64,000 nucleotides of DNA from Oscheius dolichura (lineage: Eukaryota; Nematoda; Chromadorea; Rhabditida; Rhabditidae): NCBI GenBank assembly GCA_932521035.1, contig OW051497.1:11966001-12030000 (forward strand), read 5' to 3'. A program made the position numbers and the translations under genes. Numbering within the stretch: the stretch's first letter is position 1; the number at the start of each line of letters is the position of its first letter. Of the stretch, positions 26,342-37,405 are shown piece after piece. The notes under the pieces were generated by a model. It saw only the letters and a program-made list of their open reading frames with translations. It made no database searches and had not been told where the DNA came from.

Positions 26342-27830
26342 ATGGTCTGCCTGAAGGATGCCGAATTGCTTATTGCGAAAGAACCAATTGACAGGTTAGC
26401 TTATATAGAATGTTATAAGATTGTAGAAACCTTTTGTTCTCCTACTTCCAATCTAATTACACCAATTCAAGCAATATCTTTCCAGATGGATTTGGCAGTA
26501 TCTCTTTCCTGCACAGTTTATATTGGGCGTATTGGGAAATTGTTTCACCTTGTGGATACTGATCAACAGTGAAGTTTCGAACATTGCCAGCGATTTGGTC
26601 TGCATTTCCTTCTATCAGGAACATTTAAACGTTTTAGCTAGTAGTCGTCTCTTTTTGTGACATCGTGTTTCTCATTTTCACCCTACCTCATTCCCTTGCT
26701 TCATTTGATACCCTAGCTCTCGAGAATACATTTCGTAACTATTATCTGAAGGGGCGACCTCATATCGTAGCTATTCAAAATTGGATGAGTGCAGCAGCTG
26801 TATGGCAAGTGGTTAACTTGTACTAACAATAGAGTTTAAGGCTTATCCTGGCTGTATCCTTAGAAAGACTGCTAATTGTAAGGCGACCAATGCGGTCGAA
26901 ATTATATTATCAACGAGGGAAAATGATGCTAGCAGTTGGTCTCATCTTTCTGGCTACAGGTACGGTATCTAAGCAAAACAGTAGTAATAACTGTTGCAGG
27001 AATACTAACTTTTTACCATCACCTCGAGTACGATTGTGGAATAGTAATGATCTGCAACGAAACACAGATTGTAGGATACATCTCATATGCTGGCAAGGCT
27101 CATGGAACATTGTTTAATAGGAATGAGAAGATTATTCCAAGCTGGGGTAAAATAGCTTATTTGAAAGTGTCAGCAATTCTGAACGTTCTCCTTTTTGTCA
27201 TATTACCTATTGTGGCCATTTGCATCTTAAACATGCTCTTAATCAGAGAGTTGCACAAGAACAGCCAAGAGATATTCGAACTAGACGCCAGGGAGTCGTT
27301 GGCTAGAAATCAAAATGTTAGTTGCTTTCATTCAGGTAATAGAGAGCTAAATTTCTAGAGAGCAAGGAAAAGAGTGACAATTGCTGTTGTCGCCATTGGA
27401 TTGTGTTTCACCCTGACTCAGGGACCATCGTCAATTGTGGTAATAATGGAACAATTCAAACTGGGCTACTACTTTGGCGCACCGTTTTATATTATAGTCA
27501 CGTAGGCAAATATCTTTTTGTAAAACAAACCAAGTATCTTGAGCATCACGAACGGCCTTCTGATCACAGGAAAGAGCATTAATTTTATTCTCTTCTGTTT
27601 ATCTTCTGCGCATTTCCGCCGAAGATGCCTTGTCTTCGTCTTGAGAAAATTCCCTCAGGTTTTGTTATGCTTTTGTTCTAAAAGCAACTTCTTTGCAGCT
27701 CAAGGAGACTCGATTATCGTCGCCTAGACGTCACGAAATATCACAGCAAGCAAACTTCATCTGGTCAATCCAGCTTGACCCCCGGAAAACGATCAGGGGA
27801 AGGGGAAACTATTTAGTTGAAGAATACTGA
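26342..27830 (+). CDS. Rhodopsin-family GPCR, nematode neuropeptide-receptor type
   Basis: Eight exons: 26342-26394, 26486-26597, 26638-26804, 26841-26959, 27000-27316, 27359-27501, 27544-27658 and 27699-27830 (385 residues). Seven hydrophobic segments are present. TM1 is in PAQFILGVLGNCFTLWIL (conserved GN). TM2 is LLVVVSFCDIVFLIFTL. TM3 ends in LAVSLERLLIV (ERL where many receptors have DRY). TM4 is MLAVGLIFLATGIL, TM5 is LNVLLFVILPIVAICILN, TM6 is VTIAVVAIGLCFTLTQGPSS, and TM7 is TNGLLITGKSINFILFCLSS followed by HFRRRC. The short N-terminus, ERL and the GKSINFILFCLSS end are typical of nematode FMRFamide/peptide receptor-like genes. The ligand cannot be assigned. The intron at 26805 uses a GC donor (TG|GCAAGT). 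Confidence 0.9.
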
Positions 27831-29762
27831 ATTTGCTCGGCCAATTAGGTGATACAGCCCAACTTCTACTTGATGTGAATACTACAAAGTTCAAAACCTT
27901 TTCTTTTATTTAAAATGTAAAATCGGCATGACAACTAAAATAAATTTTTACTATCTGTATAATATCCAGAGATCTTTTATAGATTTTATGGCGAGATATT
28001 TGACCGAAGACCAGGTTTGACCCGGACTACAAATTGGCTAGATGCAGCGAAGAATTGCCATTATTAGCCGTTCATTTTCCCCATAAACATTATGTGATTC
28101 CTATACGATATCATAAACGCAAAAGGGCGATTGAGTGAAAGTGTAAGCGCATCACTAGTTTCACGATATCGATCATATCCCCACCGACTACCGGTATCTA
28201 CATTTGTTCCATTTTCGTCTACCGAAATTGTAGCGACAGATACATAAATTCCATCTAATACGTTTTGAGCATCTCTGAGCTGGCGTCCTAGGAGGGCCTG
28301 GTCGAAAATTTCTATCAGACGCCGGGGTCAGCATAGCTTCTTGGGAGAGTTTTGCCACAAATGGTATGATCCGCTTCAGATACAAAGTTATCGAAAGGTT
28401 TTGTATCTACAGTCCTCGATGTGGTTCGATAAATTTTGAGAAGTATTGATAAAGATTTTAAAGCTCTTCATGGAAGAGATTTATCAAGGAGATTTATGAT
28501 CACTGATCAACGACTGTTCTGGAAAGGATGGAGCCCCCAACTTCTTGTTTCCAAGCCCCCATCCCCAAAGAAAAGAACAAATAAGAATCAGTGGCGATAA
28601 TTTATTTAACAGTAGAGCCACATTGATTGGTCATCCTCCAGGGGCCCCTCACTTCCCTTTAATGGGAGGTTCTAAATGTTATGTTTGATTCTTTCTTATT
28701 TTCAAAACTTACTGGTCTCCGAGTCGTTGTTGAGCTGGGTGTAGATCATATTGCTAGGAAATGTGTGTATACGGTGGAACGGAATAGTATGCCTTCAAAG
28801 GCAGAGAAGGGGTTTATATAGATATAGAAAGTGGGCGGGGACAAGGCGTTTTGTGGTGGAAGAATAAAAAAAAGTCTAGACGGAGACTAGTACACGTGGA
28901 AGAAAACTGTATAGCGACGAGGACGGAAAGTGACAGATAATTCAAGAAGGGGCCTCATAGCCTGTCCTCTCCATGTCGGGACTCCCTTCACAGGAGATTT
29001 TAAAGGAACAGTCAGGGAGTGTTTTTGGCTGCAGTATTCGGGGATTTTAGTAAATTGCAAATATTGGATAATCCAGGTTTCCGCGTTCGGACATGCGGGA
29101 GCTCCATTTAGACTGTATTTTTTTCCTTATTTTTTTCTGAAAAACAAAATAGTGAACGGCAGTCAGCGAGCAATTTCCAGGTTCCTGAGACCTGGACTAA
29201 AAGCCTTGCCCCCGTAGCGAGTTGAGAGTTTTCTTCCAAGCAACAAATGAGCATTTCAATCTATTTGTGTGGGCCGCCGTTTGTCTTAATTCTTAACCTA
29301 TTTTAAAAGAACTTCATCATTTCCAACGGTCTGGGCCCATTTCACCAGAGATCGCGAGCCGTCCCCGCCATTTTCCCTAGACAGACGGTCGTCTTTTGTT
29401 GGAAAGGAGAAAGAAATCGCCGACGAAATTCTCACAGTCAATGGCTTTCGTATAGAAAGGGGAAAAGATTTCAGCTAGAACTTCTAAGATTCATCAAGTG
29501 ATTGATGCTCCTTTAGAAATCACGATAAGATAAACGGCTAATCCGTAAGAAAAGTTCAATACGATTGGAGACTAAATGAGAGCAGAGGTGAGTCAGTCGA
29601 CAAAACCCGCTGCTTTGCAACGGAAATTTACTTTTTACTAAAATTGCACGTGGTTTACAGTCATTTCGATAGAAAGCAACAACTTTTCCTCTTAAATAAT
29701 ATTTACACGCCGATATCACAGCAAAACCCATCTGAATAAAGGGAAAAAGAAATAAAAACACA
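27831..29762. other. Intergenic between convergent genes, no gene seen
   Basis: The GPCR (+) and ETFRF1 (-) converge here. AT-rich segments near 27900-27960 could hold the GPCR poly(A) site (TTTATTTAAAATG). Open frames of 65-95 codons have no support. Confidence 0.45.
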
Positions 29763-30076
29763 TTACGGGGGATCCACTTCATAATATCTGTTTTTCATCG
29801 TTCGATACTTCTTCAATTTGTATAAAGCTTCTAGTTCCTTTACAACATATTCGCCTCGTTTGACAAGTTGATCGATTTGTTCCGGATCCCGGACATCCTG
29901 AAACAAAATACTATTGCTGCAAAATATGAAAACAAAAAGTAAACTGAAAAGGTTACCTTATTTTTGAGAAAAGCGGTTTTCAACCGAGGATGGAACCATT
30001 CCTTCCCTTTCGGGTACTCCTTTCCCATAAAATATAAGGTTTTATAGAGAGTTACGACCTTCTCCCTGGAGCCCAT
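29763..30076 (-). CDS. ETFRF1: Electron transfer flavoprotein regulatory factor 1 (LYR-motif protein)
   Basis: Mitochondrial LYR-family protein (LYRM5) that binds electron transfer flavoprotein and releases its FAD, tuning fatty-acid and amino-acid oxidation. Two exons, 29957-30076 and 29763-29897, give 84 residues, about the family length (~90). The start [20 protein letters not shown] carries the LYK form of the LYR motif, then [36 protein letters not shown] and [18 protein letters not shown], matching LYRM5 throughout. The upstream co-oriented gene ends 199 bp away, so the pair may be co-transcribed. The assignment is strong because both exons match the same protein. Confidence 0.93.
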
Positions 30077-30275
30077 GGCAATATTGATTATTTCTGAAAG
30101 GTTGATATTATTTACTAGTGGAAAATGTGAAGAAATAATACTTAAAGATGTTTTGAACGAGTGGAGTAAACAGCTAGGACAGGAGTTCGCACACGAGCGC
30201 GTTTGTTTATGTAAACGAAGGGCAGTAGTACGGACTCGTGAGTATTTCGACGAAAAACAACAAGATCAAGGGAAA

Positions 30276-31144
30276 TCAAACGTTTTTATTCGTGAAAAAG
30301 TTGCTATAGCGATAATAATATGGACCGAATGGTTTATCTTGGGGTAGGTTCGCATTGTAGCCGTAGGTAGGGTAATAGGCGTACTGTCCTTGGTATGCTA
30401 TCTGATTCTGTTGTCTAAAACTTTGTATTTCATTATAAATAAACTATAAATTACCTAAATAATCGATCGTAGTAGCCGGTTTTGGCGAATTCCGAAGGTT
30501 CTCCTCTTAAGTTGGCTTCCCAGGCTTGTAAAGTATCTGAAACGGGAACTATTAGAGTGAGTAATAAGTGAGTTACATTAGACACTATTGCTCCATTCTA
30601 TCTTCTGTAGTATTCTACGTGAAATTTAATGGAACGAGACCAATGTTCAGCTCTTTAGACCGTAATCCTGGTATTTTAATGGCGGTGCTAGTAAAAATTA
30701 TGAAAATCTCGGGACTGAACGCTCGAAATTGCTTACTCTAAAAACAAAAGTTACTAGTTACATCGAGATCTTTCGATTGACAATAATATCTAAGGCGTAC
30801 GATGTAATCGAATTTTCACTTCAAAAAGTTCCCGTTATAAGCCTAAGCTAAGCCTAAATAGCGTATATCTCGAGACTGACTTGTCGGATTTCCATATTCT
30901 AAAAAGAAATGCTGCTAGTTACAACCAGATCCATCGATGGGCACTAATATCTAAGGATTACGATAAAATCGAATTTGGCCTTCAAAAAATACGAGGTGAC
31001 TTGAATACCTTGCATTGGATTATCCTCTTCTTCACAAGGAAAGTGTAGCTTGAATCGCTCCCTGTAGGGGAGACATCCGTGACCAAAACGATTAGCTGAG
31101 GTTACAGAAATTGCAAATGCCAGGAAAACAACTGCAGAAAGCAT
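30276..31144 (-). CDS. Small secreted or signal-anchored protein, unknown
   Basis: Three exons, 31009-31144, 30455-30536 and 30276-30414, give 118 residues in consistent phase. I chose ATG 31142-31144 because it begins MLSAVVFLAFAISVTSANR, a good signal peptide; the reading frame stays open further upstream but without an ATG. The mature part has FGHGCLPYRERFKLHFPCEE (two cysteines), LQAWEANLRGEP and a Tyr/Gln/Pro-rich tail (YAYYPTYGYN, KPFGPYYYRY). It lies just upstream of ETFRF1 in the same orientation. Intron 1 (30537-31008) carries a diverged tandem duplication. Family not recognised. Confidence 0.65.
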
Positions 31145-32407
31145 TATCCAACGGATGGAGAGGGAACTGAACCTGCTTTGGCGCTTTCTCGATGCTATCC
31201 GATTCAACAAGGATATGAAACATCAATCCTTATCACCTCTTAAGCGGAAATAGCATTTTCAATTGGTATTTCTCCAGGTTCAGTTGTTGTGGCCAGGGGT
31301 TGGGACAGTCTGCTCTTCAACATATGACAAAGATCTTGATTAAACAAGTTCTTTCCACATTGTAATAATGAGAACCATATGGAAAGGGATACCTTCCTGG
31401 ATTAAACCTAGACCCAGCGGTGCCCCAACCCCATCTGACATGGTGATTTCGAGGAAGTACTACCCATTTCACCAGCAATGTTTATCCCAGACAGTTGTGT
31501 TGGACAGCGGTGTTTTTGTGCAAGGTTCACACTGCCGCCAGCGGCTCTGATCACCGGCTCTGAGGTTAAAAAGAGGACAGTTATTAATAGCTCCTCTTCC
31601 CTGAGCTGCCCTCCTTTCTTTTGTATAGCCTGCTATGAATTATATTTTCTGTCTTCTTTATGAAGTTCCTGCTCTCATGACACGGCTTGTTAACTCGCTT
31701 CGAAGACCAGAGCAAGCATAGCGGAACTTCTTGCAAGGAGGTGACAATTGTTTGTCGGAAGAGCCGCTGCTGCGTGTCTAGAGAACGTTTTTAGGGAAGA
31801 CATGATTGTCGGGGAGGGGCACTTCTGCAAGAGCAGATGTCCAGCGATAGCCACTTCAGTGCCCGCGTTTCTCTAGACTTAATCTCACTCCAAACATGGC
31901 GCTTCCTCCTTTTTATGCGGATCTTTTTCCTGATCCGAGTTCAATGGAGTTTCATTTTGTGTCGATTGATACAAGAGGGAGCCGTTCGGATCCTCTCTTG
32001 TGTCCGCCCGAAGAAGTAAGAGCAAATACAGCGGGCATGTTGATATCAGCCCCGAGTCAGCTGCTGGCATTTTCACTCCTTACTCAATGTTATCCATGAT
32101 GTCTTCTTTTTAAATATAACCTGGGCATTGATCTGTTTCATCTCTTTTCAATGAACCAATTCAAAATGATCCAACTCTTTTATATCCAGAGTAAACGACA
32201 AAAGTCTTTCCAAACCTTCTGGAACTTCCGTTCTTTATCTTTTTTTCTCCTCTTTGCTGTTTTGTTGAGTAACACCTGGATATGAATCAAGTTCGACACA
32301 TCTGTTTCACATTGCCAGCGAATGTCTGAAGCAAACGATCGCATTTCACTACTTTGTGCTCCTTGTTTTTACAAAATAGACGTCACCAATGTGTCCGAAT
32401 GTTTTAG
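31145..32407. other. Intergenic, divergent promoter region
   Basis: This separates the - strand secreted gene from the + strand kinase. The kinase ATG (32408) follows a splice-like TTTTAG, suggesting an upstream leader. No gene seen; open frames of 60-67 codons at 31368-32099 overlap on both strands and look random. Confidence 0.45.
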
Positions 32408-33788
32408 ATGTCAGACCTTGAAAGCATTGACCACTCGTCGTCCACTTGCTCTCTTGAGGATAAACTCCCCACCACAAATAATCTCTTGAGAGGAAAAGAA
32501 GGACAATACGCTGTAGGGAGAAAAATCGCACAAGGGCGACATGGCGCCGTTTTTGAGGTACCCTTGTTAGAACTTGTAATGAAGGGCAATAGGTCTTCCG
32601 AAAAACTGATGGAAAACAATTTGCTATGAAGCTGGAAGTGTGTGAAGCTCACTCCCACGGGCTGGATATGGACTACATTACTATGAACCAGGCGGCTCGT
32701 CACGGTAAGTACTCACTTTTTCTTTCGGAGAAATCTTTGGCTCTCTTTCAGGATGCAATCATCTCTTGAGGATGATAGATCGCGGAAAAATAGAAGATCA
32801 CTTCAAATTTATTATCACACCTCTCGTGAGTTGATCCCAGGAAGAACAATTCGTGTTTGTTTTCAGTTAGGTGACAACTTGATGAAGCTTCGTCACATGT
32901 TTGTTGACGGGAGGTTTTCATTGTCTTCGGGATTGAGATTGGGCTTGCTTACCTTGGCGTCGATCCAGGAATTACACGGTGTGGGATTTGTACATCGGGA
33001 CATCAAGGTTTCGCTCTATTCTACCTATAAAGGAGATATTTTCAGCCCTCAAACTTCTGTATCTCCTCCCATAATCCTGAAGACAACTTGAAGTTAATGC
33101 TCATTGACTACGGCCTCTGTCGACATTTCAAAGAGAAGAACGGAGAACTCAAGCAGCCCCGGGAGAATGTCCATTTCAGGCAAGGGCACCTTCCTGACAG
33201 TGTAATATCATGCGGATATGTTTTCTCATGTCAGCTGACGCGGCGATCATGGCTATTCGCTCGATCAAATGACGAAGAATTAGAGCATGGAGGGTGAAAC
33301 GTCTGAGGGGGAAATGCGCCGGCCAATTGTTCTTTGTCCAGATGTTTCGTTTTCAGGGGGACAACTCGATATGCCTCCTTGGCGGCTCACAATGGAATTG
33401 ATCAGTCTCCTAAAGATGATCTAGAAAGCTGGTTTTATATGGTGGTCGAGTGGCTCAGCGGTAGGCTGCTTACTTATATTCTTCATAATTTTCTAGGTTT
33501 CCTTCCTTGGACGGAAATGGAAGACCGGGATGCGGTCCGAGCTCTGAAGGAACACGTCCGATCCAACGACGGCGCTTCTATTTTCTTCAAGTTCTGCCCC
33601 AAAGTAATTTGCTTCCTATCCTTCTATAGAAAATGAGTCTTCAGGTGGAGTTCAGAAGGATCCAAAAGTACATAGACGGTCTGCACTACGGTATTCAGCC
33701 GGACTACACCTTCTTGGCCGAAATGATGCAGCTGGCAATGAAGAATAACGGAATCAGAATGGATGAGCCATACGACTGGCAACAGTAG
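32408..33788 (+). CDS. Tau-tubulin-kinase-like casein kinase 1 family protein
   Basis: CK1/TTBK-like kinase of the type greatly expanded in nematodes. Eight exons: 32408-32557, 32593-32704, 32752-32825, 32867-33007, 33046-33179, 33357-33460, 33497-33603 and 33645-33788 (321 residues). Visible motifs are GRKIAQGRHGAVFE (glycine loop), FAMKLEV (lysine), GVGFVHRDIKPSNFC (catalytic loop), MLIDYGLCRHF and RGTTRYASLAAHNG, then PKDDLESWFYMVVEWLSG and LPWTEMEDRD, the CK1/TTBK signature. The usual DFG is DYG here. Little lies outside the kinase domain, unlike vertebrate TTBKs. The intron at 33180 has a GC donor (TTCAG|GCAAGG). Nematode TTBK-likes are often germline expressed (general knowledge, not seen here). 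Confidence 0.93.
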
Positions 33789-33950
33789 CTCCTCTCTTGT
33801 GTCAATAACCCCCATTTCACTTGTAACTATTGATGGATGTGTAGCCAATACGAATAACTGATGCATTTATTAGTGTCAGTACGGTACTATTAAAGTTAAT
33901 AAGCTTTCCAAAAACCCCGAAAGATTCAAAAGCAAATACGATTTGGACAA

Positions 33951-35360
33951 AAAACTCGAATAACCTCATGAGGTACAAATGAGGTGTCGTTTTGTAGCGC
34001 ATCGTCTGCTGATCACGGTGCCGTTGTTCATATCCTCGGGGCATTCCGTATACGGGAGTAATGGTCATTTGACAGAAACCGTTGGATCCTGTCAAGTTGA
34101 CAAGCGATTGACAGGATCGACTCATTTCCCAGTCAGTCTTCAAGCTGCGGAGGCCGAAGGCGGTCGGCCTTCTTTTCTTTCTGGAGGATGCTGGAGCTGT
34201 AGCTGCTGAGTTCCCGGACCATCAGGATGGGCTCAAGATGCGCTGTAGCCGTGGCTGGAAGAAGAAGAGCGACAAAGGATACTACGACAAATGGAGGAGC
34301 GCGCTGAGCACAAGTGGCGTCTATAGTGCGAGGTTGGGTCCAGGACGCTCCGAATCAGGAATTCAAGAAACTGTAATCATTCGTCCACGAATACGATCAA
34401 AAAGGAGATTATGACGACTGGAGGATCAGCTTGAGCACAAGTGGCGTCTATAGTGCGAAGTTGGGTCCAGGAGGCACCTGAACAGGAATGCAAGAAGCTG
34501 TAATCAATCCTGCAGAAGACCAGAAATACGACGCCAAAGGATACTACGACGAATGGCGAAGCAACGCTGAGCACAAGTGGCGTCTATAGTGCGAGGTTGG
34601 GTCCAGGACGCTCCGAATCAGGAATTCAAGAAACTGTAATCATTCGTCTACGAATACGATCAAAAAGGAGATTATGACGACTGGAGCTGAGCACAAGTGG
34701 CGTCTATAGTGCGCTTGAGCACAAGTGGCGTCTATAGTGCGAAGTTGGGTCCAGGACGCTCCGGATCAGGAATTCAAGAAACTGTAATCATTCGTCCACG
34801 AATACGATCAAAAAGGAGATTATGACGATTGGAGGAACAGCTTGAGCACAAGTGGCGTCTATAGTGCGAAGTTGGGTCCAGGAGGCACCTGAACAGGAAT
34901 TCAAGAAGCTGTAATCAATCCTGCAGAAGACCAAGAATATCAGGAGAATGACTACTACGACTGCATGGATGAAAGCGCCTGAGTACAAGTGGCGTCTATA
35001 GTGCGAGGTGGGCACCCAGGAAGCTGCTTCAGACGAAGGATAGAGCTACTGTTGGAAGTAAGAATAACTTCACCATCCCTCCGGAAGACCAAGTCTACCA
35101 GGAGAAATGGTACTACAACCAACACTTCAAGCAAGGAGGAAACAATGTGCTACGGCTATGGAAGTACTGGTGGAAAGAACTGCTGAGCACAAGTGGAGTC
35201 TACAGTGCATCTCGGCATGCAGTTAAAGAAGAACAACCGGCATGGAAATGGTTAGATCATTCCCTCAGAAGACCAAGGATGCCACGAGAAATGCTACGAC
35301 ATGAACAACACGCTTCATGCAAAGAAGAAAAAGGTTTCTACAAAGAGAATAAAGTTATAG
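33951..35360. repeat. Segmental duplication copy A with tandem repeats
   Basis: About 1.4 kb that recurs in direct orientation at 39303-40609. The offset is 5352 bp at the left end and 5249 bp at the right, so copy B is 103 bp shorter. The inner part has eight copies of a core reading GAGCACAAGTGGCGTCTATA followed by GTGCG. These are near 34304, 34432, 34569, 34689, 34717, 34843, 34981 and 35184 (the last two diverged). Between cores are alternating segments such as GAATACGATCAAAAAGGAG and AATACGACGCCAAAGGATAC. Identity to copy B is very high over long stretches. Confidence 0.9.
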
Positions 35361-35418
35361 AATAAAGCGAATGTTAGAATTGTTACCGTGCTTGTTACCT
35401 TGCTCCACCTTGTTCCAG

Positions 35419-36274
35419 CTACTCCTCGTAGCGAGCAATGCGGCCATCGGGACCAGTATAGTAGAGCTGCTTGTCCTCTTCGAAGTCACAGTACATCAGA
35501 ATATCCTCCTTGGTCCAAGGGAGTCTCCTATTCTTGAAGGTAGAGAAGAAATCCAGTCTGACGTGGAGTGTCATCGGGTGAAAGAATGTAGTCCTAATTA
35601 TTGAATACTGTGCTGTACGAATGCAAATTACTTGACAATGCAATCGCTCATCGGATATTCAATAGTTCCAGAGAAAGTACCATTAGAGGAGGGATATATC
35701 TTACCAACGGCGTCGTCCAAAGTTCCCACCATGTACAGCTAAACAAGAAATACGAAGTTTAATGCATTGTTCACCTCGACAAAGAGTGCAGGAGGAGGCT
35801 TCTCGGTAGATACCCAAATGAACTGTACGCTAACGTTGAACTTGGTGAAATTTTGAATGTTATTAGGCAGAATGCAATAGGCAGTAGGCTTCAATTCCTC
35901 TTCTGAAAACAGTATAGACTATCCCAGCAAACTTCCTACCAGGAACACTGTGCATAATGATAGGTACAGCAAGGACCAATACAATCAAGGTGCCGCAAAG
36001 CGAGGCAACACTAGAGGCAGCTCTGAAATTGTTTAACTGGTGCAGATCTGACTTACGGATGGGTAATAGCAGATTTGAAGCGTTTCCAGCAACTCTTCTT
36101 AACCGAAGGAATGAGGCTGAAAGTTCTATAATCATTGGAAGATATGTTTAACCTCTGCTCGACAGTCTCTCCGTAGACGTCATCTGTTTTTGCTTCGATA
36201 GAGGGAGCGGCATTGCGTAATTCCGACATTTCGATGCCCTCTCCAAGCTCGACGTATGCGGCATTGCTCACCAT
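35419..36274 (-). CDS. Single-pass membrane protein, unknown
   Basis: Six exons: 36153-36274, 36057-36116, 35940-36022, 35775-35902, 35632-35738 and 35419-35593. They give 224 residues in consistent phase. The N-terminus is polar and acidic (MVSNAAYVELGEGIEMSELR). A basic stretch (SVKKSCWKRFKSAI) follows, then one hydrophobic segment SVASLCGTLIVLVLAVPIIM at about residues 67-86, then an ~140-residue domain with NFTKFNVSVQFIWVSTEK, NGTFSGTIEY and a charged tail KQLYYTGPDGRIARYEE. The layout is that of a type II membrane protein, with N-glycosylation sites (NFT, NVS, NGT) on the outer side. I do not recognise the family. A fragment resembling exon 5 lies beyond repeat copy B at about 40630. Confidence 0.8.
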
Positions 36275-36964
36275 TGTCCTGGAAAAAGGGTATGTCGGTT
36301 GCAGACGCGACGGTCTGCTGATTATTGAACAAAACAGGGTATCCCCCTTTCCCAAAAAACGGAAGAGGAATGGAAAGTTTAATCTTACCTTGTAGGATGA
36401 TAGAAGGTAGCGATGGTCGCCGCAGCAGGCAGAAGGACTGTTGTCGCTCGCCCCAACTGAATGTTAATTAGAAGAACAGACTGTGATGTGATGAGATGAG
36501 AAAATCAATGAATCAAATGAGCTCAGATGATTCCCTTGGTTAACTGCAGGCGGGACAGTGATTCTAGCAGACAGCGTGAGAGTCTCGGACAAGTCAGCTA
36601 GCGATAAAAAGGGCCAACCGTACGGGAGAGAGGATGAAACGCCGAAAACAACAACAAAAATTAGTCAGAGAATGAGATTTTCCTCCCCCTGCTACCCTGC
36701 TAGACGATGACTCAGAAGATGACATTGATAGTTTATTGAAGACATGATTTACATATTACACAGTGTAGTAGTCACCCGGGGATTGTACGGAGAGCTGCAA
36801 AATATGAATGATGAGACACAAATTGTCTGGATTACGTGTCGCGTCCAGGATCATAAAGTAAAATAATATGAATAGTAGGACAACAAAAATGACAATTATA
36901 ATAAAGCAGCATAGGGTGTGAGTCGACCTGAATTGTGACCAGATAAAAGGAGAATTAAAGGCAG
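36275..36964. other. Intergenic between - strand genes
   Basis: Should contain the promoter of the membrane-protein gene. No gene seen. A purine-rich run and AATAATATGAATAG stretches near 36860 are unremarkable. Confidence 0.4.
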
Positions 36965-37354
36965 CTACTGAAGGTGCTCAGTAGCTTCGGAAATGTCAAC
37001 GACATACCATCCTTCCGGGGAGTCGAAAACGTCTTCAGGGGAAAGGCTGAAAAGGGATCATTTACAAAAAAAAATTACAGAATAAGACTTACATTTCAGC
37101 AGCGCTTTCAATTTTCTCAACGATAGAAACCTCTTCCAGACCAGTCAGATTTCTAAAATGAAATAGTGAAAAGAAAAAAGAGCAATGGAGTACCTTTCCT
37201 CATTTTTGGCAGTACAAGTTTTACAAGGAACCTCTGGCTCTAACCTGAAAGAATTGGTTTGTATTAAGTAGAGACCTGCGGCTTCATTTTCATACCCGGT
37301 CTTTAGAATAATTATTTGCGGCTCTAAAGGTAAATGAGGAGGGGCGTCTTCCAT
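36965..37354 (-). CDS. Small acidic orphan protein
   Basis: Four exons, 37296-37354, 37194-37244, 37093-37152 and 36965-37046, give 83 residues: MEDAPPHLPLEPQ..., PEVPCKTCTAKNEER, GLEEVSIVEKIESAAE and SPEGWYVVDISEATEHLQ. Intron 1 (51 nt) has strong signals (GTATGA...TTCTTTCAG) but is a multiple of three with no stop, so retention would give a 100-residue form. The ATG lies only 51 nt after the stop of the upstream co-oriented gene. A CXXC (CKTC) is present; otherwise nothing is recognisable. Confidence 0.6.
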
Positions 37355-37405
37355 TTTACACGCAGAACATAGATCGATGGAGCATATAAGACGAAGTGAT
37401 AATAA

